From Cadophora sp. MPI-SDFR-AT-0126 (taxonomy: Eukaryota; Ascomycota; Leotiomycetes; Helotiales; Ploettnerulaceae), in assembly GCA_020747065.1 (NCBI GenBank), contig JAGMVK010000008.1, positions 2,108,001 to 2,172,000 of the forward strand: a DNA stretch of 64,000 nt, given 5' to 3'. Shown here piece by piece: positions 56,770 through 64,000 of this stretch. The number at the start of each line of letters is the position of its first letter. The stretch's first letter is position 1. The position numbers were made by a program, and so were the translations under genes. The notes under the pieces were generated by a model. It was given only the letters and a program-made list of their open reading frames with translations. It was not told where the DNA came from and did not search any database.

Positions 56770-57189
56770 CCGCGCCATAGTAACGCCACTTGGTGCTACA
56801 GAGAGAAAATTAGAACTGGCATCATCTAGTTTCATAGCATTCATGTGATGTAATAGGCAGGCAAGAAATATCGCGCCAGCTTGCTCGTCCATGAAGTCGA
56901 ATTATGTGAAGAATTGAAAGAGACTTGAAAGAACGAAAGAAAATTCCTTACCTCAGAGGCAAATACGGTCAAAACAATACACAATCAATATCCCACGTAA
57001 TGCCAATTGAAGCTGAAGGAGTGTTGCATCTGATTGTTGCGAATCTTCACAAGAGTTGATGAAAAGGCGGAGGAAGGACGCAGCGAAAATCGACATGACG
57101 ATCACCTCGGCAGTCGCGCAATTAATGACATCTGCATCCCCAGATCCTCGGAGCTTCTTTCAACCTCAACACAACCTGAATACAACACC
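56770..57189. other. intergenic / promoter of CoA-transferase gene
   Basis: Nothing specific recognised; the open antisense frame at 56404-56892 overlaps the preceding gene and is treated as a shadow. Confidence 0.35.
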
Positions 57190-58735
57190 ATGGCATTCGC
57201 AATCCCTTCCCGATCGCTTGTTAGAGCTTCAAGAGGCCTGCAAAGTTCCAATGGCTGTTGCTCGGCGTTTTGCAACGTCCGGCGCAGAAACTTCGCGGAT
57301 GTTGCTGGCAATGATATGACCCTCCCGTTGAAAGGTTACAAGGTCTTGGATATGACTAGAGTCCTAGCAGGAGTAAGTGAAGCAACCAATTCCTCCTGGC
57401 TTGTGCTAATTACTATGCCAATAGCCATACTGCACACAAATACTTGGAGACCTTGGGTAATGAATTACCCCACTCTAGAACCACTGATAATCAACTCACG
57501 ATTCTCAGTGCAGAAGTAATAAAGGTCGAGCATCCCACGCGAGGAGACGATACACGAGCCTGGGGTCCTCCATATGCGAAATACATCGAAGGTTCAGGCA
57601 AAGAGGGTCCAGGTGAAAGCGCCTATTTCCTTGCGGTAGAAGACCTACAGCCCGCAAAGCTACACAAGCTCACGGCAGCAGGTTAATCGGAATAAGAAGT
57701 CTCTTGGGCTATCTTTTCAACATAAATCTGGTGTTGAAATCCTCCATAAACTCGCAGCTGAGAGTGATATTCTGGTCGAAAATTACCTGCCTGGCAGCTT
57801 GAAGAAGTACGGAATGGACTACGAGACTCTCTCGAGACTTAATCCTCGCTTGATATACGCCTCTATTACTGGCTACGGACAGACTGGACCATACTCGAAC
57901 AGAGCCGGTTACGATGTCATGGTGGAGGCCGAGTTTGGACTCATGCATATAACTGGAAGTCGAGACGGGCCTCCTGTCAAAGTAGGAGTTGCTGTCACGG
58001 ACCTAACAACAGGTTTGTACACGAGCAACAGCATTATGGCAGCGATCATTGCCCGGGCGAGAACAGGAAGGGGACAGCATCTCGATGTTGCATTGAGCGA
58101 TTGCCAAGTGGCTACACTGGCAAATATTGCAAGTAGTTGTCTCATCAGTGGAGAGAAGGATACTGGGCGATGGGGGACTGCACATCGTGAGTCCCAGACA
58201 AATCAGGGGTGAAAGCTACTAACGTTTGGAAGCTTCTATTGTTCCATACCAATCTTATAAGACAAAAGATGGAGACATCCTCTTCGGTGGAGGCAACGAT
58301 AGGCTCTTTGGAATCTTGTCCGATGGCCTTGGCCAGCCCGAATGGAAGACAAATCACAAATTCGCTGTCAATGCGCGGCGAGTTGCGAACAGGATAGAAC
58401 TCGATGGTTCCATCGAAGCAATAACAAAAACGAAGACCACGAAAGAATGGCTAGACATTTTCGAAGGTTCAGGTATGCCCTATAGTGCCGTCAATGACGT
58501 GCAGGGAACTTTGAACCATGACCACACACTAGCAAGAGGCATGGTAAAGCAAATGGACCACGAAGCATGTGGGCCCATAAAAATGGTGAACACTCCCGTA
58601 AAGTACAGTGAGAGCGAGCCAAGTATCAGAAGTGTGCCTCCAATGTTGGGGCAACACACTGACGAGGTTTTGAGGAATCTTGGGATGAGCGAAAGTCAGA
58701 TAGAGACTTTGAAGGCCGAAGGTGCTGTGAGGTAA
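57190..58735 (+). CDS. mitochondrial class III CoA-transferase, SUGCT-like (449 aa)
   Basis: Five exons: 57190-57372, 57425-57456, 57509-57635, 57682-58186 and 58233-58735; introns are 46-52 nt and all phases agree. A presequence-like N-terminus ([20 protein letters not shown]) leads to [28 protein letters not shown] and [36 protein letters not shown] follows. The catalytic aspartate fits [20 protein letters not shown], preceded by [12 protein letters not shown]. The C-terminal segment includes [18 protein letters not shown] and ends [13 protein letters not shown]. The family moves CoA between organic acids; the closest type is succinyl-CoA:glutarate CoA-transferase, but the substrate is inferred. 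Confidence 0.93.
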
Positions 58736-59143
58736 CCATCTCAGGTTGAAACAAATTCAAAAATATTCAGATCCAGGTCGCCTTGGCCAGGTCAAACATC
58801 AAGTGAGGCCACGCAAGGATATGTATAGCTGCCGAGGCATCGCTCAGCAGCCCACTGCAAAAGTATGTCTTCTCATTTGTCCATTTCTAGTATATACCAG
58901 CATATTCAATATCCGAAATTCCAGTCCACTGTTTCCACCCGCATGTCGAATCACAGGGTTCGTTCCCAAGTGTGGCGTCCATCGAGATCGAGAAGTAGAT
59001 GCAGCTTAGTCACCCAAACAGGTCAACACCACACTTCGATATAATGGTGGTAACCACGCCCACAATGCTCCTTGAGCATTCAAACATGCCGCATCTCCGA
59101 CACTACCGCAGATCCTCATACAGTCCACGCCTTTTCCGCGGCT
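58736..59143. other. intergenic
   Basis: Nothing recognised. ATGs at 59044 and 59085 upstream of the kinase start could begin an alternative short first exon. Confidence 0.35.
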
Positions 59144-60882
59144 ATGGTAGGCGGAGTACCCCGCGTCGAGACGCTGAACTACAGGCCCGGAGGCTTTCAC
59201 CCGGTGCATCTGGAAGATGTCTTCAAAAAAGGCCGGTACATCGTCGTCCATAAATTAGGGCATGGCGGCTTCGCTACAGTCTGGCTTGCGAGAGATACTG
59301 TCCGCAATCGCTATGTTGCGTTGAAGATTCTCGCTGCGAGATTATCGCGAGATTGTCCTGAGGTAAAGATATTGAGGAGGCTGAAGAAAAGCGAGGATCA
59401 CCAGGGCAAGACCCATGTGATGAGTATGCTGGATCACTTTTGGGTCGAGGGCCCGAATGGCCGCCATCTTTGTGTCGTGAGTGAGGTTGGAGGACCGAGT
59501 ATCAAGCAGTTCAATGATTGTCCGGGTTTCATCAGGGGGACGAGGAGATTGAGAGGCGATTTAGCGAGGAAGGTTGCGTTGCAAGCTACGGAAGGACTGG
59601 CCTATATACATTCTACGGGGATTGTTCACGGAGGTCTGTTATTTATTCGTGAGACGATCATAAGCTGACATGTGCGTCAGATTTCACTGCTGCGAATCTC
59701 CTACTGAAGCTCGCGAACATCGACGAGTGGACTCTTGAGGAGATTCACGGTCGATTGGGCGAGCCTCAGACTCATGTACTACACAGAGCCGCCGAGCAGG
59801 CAGGTGAGTATAGTACTCCTAGGTACACAGTCAACGCCATCAGTATGAGCCTTGTGAACGCTCGGTGGCTGTCCGATCAGATCATGATTATCGACTTTGG
59901 AATCGCCTTCTTGGAAGATGAATCTCCCATCGCAATCGGCACACCAAAGAACTACTGTGCACCAGAATTCAATTTCAAGAGTCCAAGGAGCATCAGCTCT
60001 GATATCTGGGCTCTAGGATGTACAGTATTCGAGATCCGAGCTGGCGCTTCTTTATTTCAGTACCGAGGCATACCCAACCGAGATCAGATGTTGATCGCAA
60101 CTGTGAAGATCCTCGGCAAATTACCCGACGTGTGGTGGGATCAATGGGAAAAGGGGCTTTCATGGTATCACCTCGAAATCCAGTCTGGAGGACAGCTATC
60201 GGAAATCGTAGCGGGGACACTATTTGATGAAATCATGAAGATTGGTCTTCACGACGGGGACCAGCATAGCGCTCAGCCTACCCACGAAGACCTTGGCTTC
60301 GAAGCTGACAACGCGGATGACGAGAAGTTGAAGCGAAAGTATTCATCCTCTGAGAAGCATATAACTACCACTGCTCGCTTGGTAGCATTGGTGGAAGAGC
60401 TCACGACCGGCGAAGCGAACTATGTGATGGCGCAGATAGAGAATGCCCACAGTCCCGGTCCAACATCCGAGAGATCAGCCTCATCTCACAAGAAAATGAG
60501 TTCCGGAACTGGGTCACCACATAAAAATCAGAGTGGGTATGGATCTGGATCCTCGGGGGCGAAGAGCGGGGAGAAGAGCATATCGTCTGAAGGCATCTCA
60601 ACCAGCGTAGTCAAACATCCTGGCACGACGATTGGTTCGATTGCGAGTGTAGCTACTGGAGCCAGCGCCGAGAGACGGCAGTCACGATCTGGAGATATCG
60701 AAGCCCCAAACATCATTGCTGAGTTCCTCGAGGCGTCAGGCACTGTCATTAGTGTTGTGGAGGCATCAGCGCTGGAGAATTTGTTGAGAAAGGCAATGCA
60801 ATTCTTGCCAGAGGATCGAATGCCTGCTTCTGAACTTGCTAAGCATGAGTGGTTTTTTGAAAACTCCAAGGGAGGCGTCTAG
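59144..60882 (+). CDS. SRPK-like serine/threonine protein kinase (563 aa)
   Basis: Exons 59144-59633 and 59681-60882 flank a 47-nt intron (GTCTGT...CGTCAG). The start chosen is MVGGVPRVETLNYRPGGFHP. Kinase landmarks: Gly loop LGHGGFATVWLARD, lysine strand YVALKIL, catalytic loop GIVHGDFTAANLLL, DFG in MIIDFGIAF, and YCAPEF for APE. The spacer of about 60 residues between catalytic loop and DFG, and the opening YRPGGFHPVHLEDVFKKGRY, are typical of the SRPK group expanded in ascomycetes. The catalytic loop has HGD in place of HRD, and Thr-Ala where a Lys is usual after the Asp; Asp and Asn are kept. The long C-terminus holds a Ser/Gly-rich insert (about residues 395-475) before the last helix. 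Activity is likely, substrate unknown. Confidence 0.9.
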
Positions 60883-61672
60883 AAAGAGCAAGCGTTTAGA
60901 GCAGTCTGGGAAAATTTGGTCTGAATTCGAACATGGCGGCTAGCGATATGGAGGTAGGTCGGTTTAGTTTGTTGACATTGATTGGGATTGGCACATCAAC
61001 AAGATATCCGAACCATGTCTAAAAGAAAGATTTTGAAATCTGGGATGTGGCCATGCGGTTGTTTTGCTTATTATGAAATTGACAGAAAAAGCTGAAACGT
61101 TTACGAAATAATGAAGTAGACATTGGAGTAGGACAACATTGAGATGGAGACAGACCATTGACAATTGAAAAATTGTAGATTTGTGAACTCACAAATTAAT
61201 AGAATAACCCATACTATGTTCTAGATCATTGTGTAATGTTACCCATTTCGCTTCCATTGAAGAAACAAGAGTGGTGAGAAGATGGAGTTCAGGATATTCA
61301 CGTGATATAAATCACGTGTACACTAACCAGAAAATTCGTCAACTGATCGGACGTGTACATTGATGCGAATACATCTCGAGCTCTCTCAGATCATCAAAAC
61401 CTGAGTCGCAGCACTTCCCCGACCTCGAAGGTCAAGTCCACGTTGTCAATGACATTCCATTGAGATTTCAAATCACGCCTACCGCGAGCGCTTTACAGAT
61501 AATCCGTTACCCAGGCCTTCTTCCTCGAGAAGCTCTATTGACCTCGGTCTAGATCGCATCAGATCAATACAGTCACTATATCTACCCAAACAGCGCGTCA
61601 ATCGCGTTTCGACGTCCCCAAGACCTCAAGTTCTTCCGGCGCAAACATCGTCAATCCGTATCATCAGCAGTA
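60883..61672. other. intergenic / promoter of PHD-finger gene
   Basis: 790 bp without a gene. Contains the paired CACGTG palindrome listed separately. Confidence 0.4.
61299..61318. promoter_or_regulatory. paired Cbf1-type E-box palindrome
   Basis: CACGTGATATAAATCACGTG: two ATCACGTG sites (the RTCACRTG Cbf1/bHLH-type site) facing each other over a 4-nt ATAA spacer, 355 bp upstream of the PHD gene start. Confidence 0.5.
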
Positions 61673-63222
61673 ATGGCATCGAACGACCCCTCCAACCCTC
61701 CAGCTGCGTCTAGCAGTGGCAGCAACCCTCCCTCCGACTCTCCTCCCAAATATATCCCTCAATTCTCTGCTGCGACCGAAATGATTCTCAAGCGCATCAA
61801 CTCGGGAGCTACTTCCTCCCTCTCATCGATTGGAATTACTGGTACTCCACCTGGCTATGAGGACATGAAGCGGAATGTTCTCCAGGGGATGAAGACGTCA
61901 ATGAACATGGAGCTTCCATTCATTCCTCCCGTTACTGGTCGTCGAAAGCCTTTCCAAACTGGTACTGCGAAGGAGCGCATACCAATTCCGAGAAAGAAGG
62001 CGGGCCGACCCTCTGCGACCCCAACTGGAACTCCAGGCGGATCTGTTAGTGAAGGAAAGAAGCCAACACCAAAGGGCCGCGCAGGAGCAAAGAGGAAGCG
62101 AGCTCAAGAGTCCGAGAGTAGCGAGGAGGAGTCGGATGGCAACATGTCGAAGCTTGGAGGAGACTCGGACTCGGACGATGAGGAGGACAGTATTCCAGAC
62201 TTGCCGAAGATTACACAGTCTGGAAGACAAGTCAACAAACCTGCACAATTTACCCCGGCTAGTTACGAGACACCAAACAAGCGAAGAGGTCCATCTAGAC
62301 GTGCCCAGGAGCAGGCGCTGTGCAAGAAATGCCAACGAGGCCACAGTCCACAAAACAACATGATCGTCTTCTGTGATGGTTGCAATTTGGGCTGGCATCA
62401 ACAATGTCACGATCCTGTCGTATCGGAAGAGGCGGTCAAGGATGAGACTTCCCCGTGGTTCTGCGCAGACTGTAGTCGAAAGAGGGGCATCAAGTCTGGT
62501 TATGAGACGACCGCTGGAGTTAGCTGGCAAGGAAGAAGTTCCGAAGAGGTATGCACATCCCTTGTCCATTCGAACCCTATGAGACCAAGTCTGACGTTGG
62601 ATAGAAAAGAGCCTACCTGAGCTCCCTTCCTCACCCCCAGCTGGTCAGTCTCCTCTTGCAGGCGACAGTCCTCCATCCTAACCTACCAATCTTCCCCCCT
62701 ACACCATCAGGACAACTTAGCCAAGCACAAGCATACGTTCCTGCCCCTCCTCGCCCAAATGCCGCTCAACCAGCACGTGGAAACGCACAAGCTCAAGTGC
62801 CATTTCCTCCTTCTGCCACCGCCGCCGCAGGACTCTTTAAGCGCGCCGAAGCAAATCCCAGCGCCCCAATTAACTTCATCCGTAAGATTCACCCTGGTCA
62901 ACCAGGAGCAGCATCTACTCCTACACCTCCAGCAACCACTAACCCATCGTTTACTCACGCCTCCTCCGCGCCGCCTCAACTCGCCGTTCAAGCCACGGAC
63001 CTGACAAACGAGAACTCCGAAAGCAGAGAGAGTACACCTGCCAGCCCTCCATACCCGAAACCTGGTAATGGTCTAATGGCCAAGCTGGGACCAGATGATG
63101 AGGATCTGGACTGGTTAGTGGACAACAGTGATTTCGATAGCTTTAGTCATGTGGTTTACGATGAGCGTGGTGAGAAGATGGAGGAGAATGGCGTGTCTGT
63201 CAACGGGTCACTTATTTCGTAG
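61673..63222 (+). CDS. PHD-finger chromatin protein (497 aa)
   Basis: Exons 61673-62548 and 62605-63222 flank a 56-nt intron (GTATGC...GGATAG). The product starts MASNDPSNPPAASSSGSNPP. A conserved N-terminal block (YIPQFSAATEMILKRINSGA) is followed by basic AT-hook-like and NLS-like stretches (RKKAGRPSATP; GRAGAKRKRAQE) and an acidic Ser-rich tract. The PHD finger then reads ALCKKCQRGHSPQNNMIVFC, DGCNLGWHQQCHDP and PWFCADCSRKR, with all Cys4-His-Cys3 ligands present. The C-terminus is Pro/Ala-rich, ending in an acidic DEDLDWLVDNSDFDSF motif. It probably reads histone H3 methylation in a nuclear complex; the specific complex is unknown. Confidence 0.9.
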
Positions 63223-63851
63223 TCGACTTGTCTTTACCATTATGGAGAGGTAATATTGAGGCATTTTCTTCCATAAGAAAAGCCGTTCTTTGCATTGGCG
63301 TTGGAGTTGGTCGGTTGGTTTGCTTGGTTGCTTCCTTTGTCCTGCACTGCACATTGAGGTGTTTGTGTTTTGGTCAAGGTTCCTTCATATGTATCGTGTT
63401 TTCGATACTGCGCATCTGCGACTCTTCTAATGGTTGATCGTTTCGCTTCGTTCGATTGGAGCACGACAGAGAAACGCTGTTGGTCTGCCGACAAAGAAGC
63501 GTTTAGTTACTGTGCCTAGGATTCTTCTTCCTCTTCATTCTAGGGAGGACTCGTTCTGCCTCCCGAGACGTGTTCATGGCGGAGCATGGAGAGATGGGCT
63601 GCCCGCTTAGGTAGTTATAGCTAGCTAGCTATTGAATGAAATAGAGTAGTATGCCAGGAATCGACTTCAGTACAACGACTTTTCTTTGAAACCCTTCCGA
63701 TCTGCGTGTTATGAAGGTAACACCGGGGTTGAAACAGGATTCTGAGTCCTTTCGCCCCTTCCTCATTTCAATCTTGCCAGGAAGTGAGTTGAAAACTATA
63801 TTCCACAAAAAGGAACTGAAGGTAACCAATATGAGGGAGGGAGGTACTCAC
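63223..63851. other. 3' flank, no gene certain
   Basis: Probable 3' UTR of the PHD gene. On the minus strand an ending GGCAAG acceptor near 63774 could place a two-codon tail of the edge gene here. Confidence 0.3.
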
Positions 63852-63945
63852 AATGGACGCCAGCAGTGAAGTTCCCGCTCGGTTCCATTGCACCGCCAAT
63901 TTTCAGGGACATTTCCCGGCACATTCTCTCGAGAGCTTCGCGATG
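63852..63945 (-). CDS. single exon of an unidentified gene at the right edge
   Basis: A 94-nt exon is bounded by a GTGAGTACC donor at 63851 and a TTGAG acceptor. It reads HREALERMCREMSLKIGGAM then EPSGNFTAGVH, which is protein-like, and no stop lies within. The rest of the gene is outside the window or in unresolved exons. No family assigned. Confidence 0.4.
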
Positions 63946-64000
63946 CTCAACAATAGAACATCAATGTTCTATCATTAAATCCTCACGGTAGAGAGTGTGC

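Noticed and set aside
56404..56892. 162-codon antisense frame over the 55576-56769 gene
   Set aside because: It is the reverse strand of two well-spliced exons and shows no domain or signal.

Overview
The window reads as nuclear DNA of a filamentous ascomycete (Pezizomycotina; Leotiomycetes is a guess from general gene style only). Genes lie on both strands, are split by short GT-AG introns (mostly 46-110 nt, with CTAAC/CTGAC-like branch sites), have CT-rich leaders, and encode typical ascomycete proteins. There are no operons, phage, CRISPR arrays or bacterial signals. Many real genes are broken into short exons, so I rebuilt gene models by following reading frames across splice sites. All exon coordinates are sequence-based predictions.

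Layout. 1-1.4 kb: 3'-truncated orphan gene (-). 4.9-5.6 kb: acidic nuclear protein. 6.6-9.7 kb: two adjacent orphan genes (+), the second with a myristoylation/palmitoylation N-terminus. 10-13 kb: SUR7/PalI-type cortical membrane protein and a CFEM-like eight-cysteine membrane protein (both -). 14.3-14.7 kb: small secreted cysteine protein. 14.7-19.9 kb: gene-poor stretch holding a three-exon mitochondrial pyruvate carrier gene (MPC1), an 83/85-bp inverted repeat carrying the 5' half of a tRNA-Ala-like sequence, and a probable 91-aa gene. 19.9-21.4 kb: secreted GH5 glycosidase. 21.8-28.3 kb: block of poorly conserved or decaying genes, ending in a PARP-type ADP-ribosyltransferase gene that looks pseudogenised. 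28.8-43.5 kb: housekeeping block with MUS81 nuclease, phosphoacetylglucosamine mutase, NTF2-like protein, PRMT1-type arginine methyltransferase, TFIIIB subunit BRF1 and a GT90 glycosyltransferase. 44.8-56.8 kb: orphans, a secreted LVIVD-type beta-propeller protein, a small secreted protein resembling the DUF7907 group and a GNAT acetyltransferase. 57.2-63.2 kb: mitochondrial class III CoA-transferase, SRPK-like kinase and PHD-finger protein. The right edge holds one exon of another minus-strand gene.

The genes do not form an evident pathway cluster. Recognisable roles are chitin/UDP-GlcNAc supply (AGM1), DNA repair (MUS81), Pol III transcription (BRF1), protein methylation, mitochondrial metabolism (MPC1, CoA-transferase) and cell-surface or secreted functions (GH5, GT90, SUR7-like, CFEM-like, LVIVD, small secreted proteins). 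I found no convincing new multi-gene system. The most unusual items are the tRNA-fragment inverted repeat at 17.6-18.3 kb and the run of frame-broken genes at 22-28 kb.
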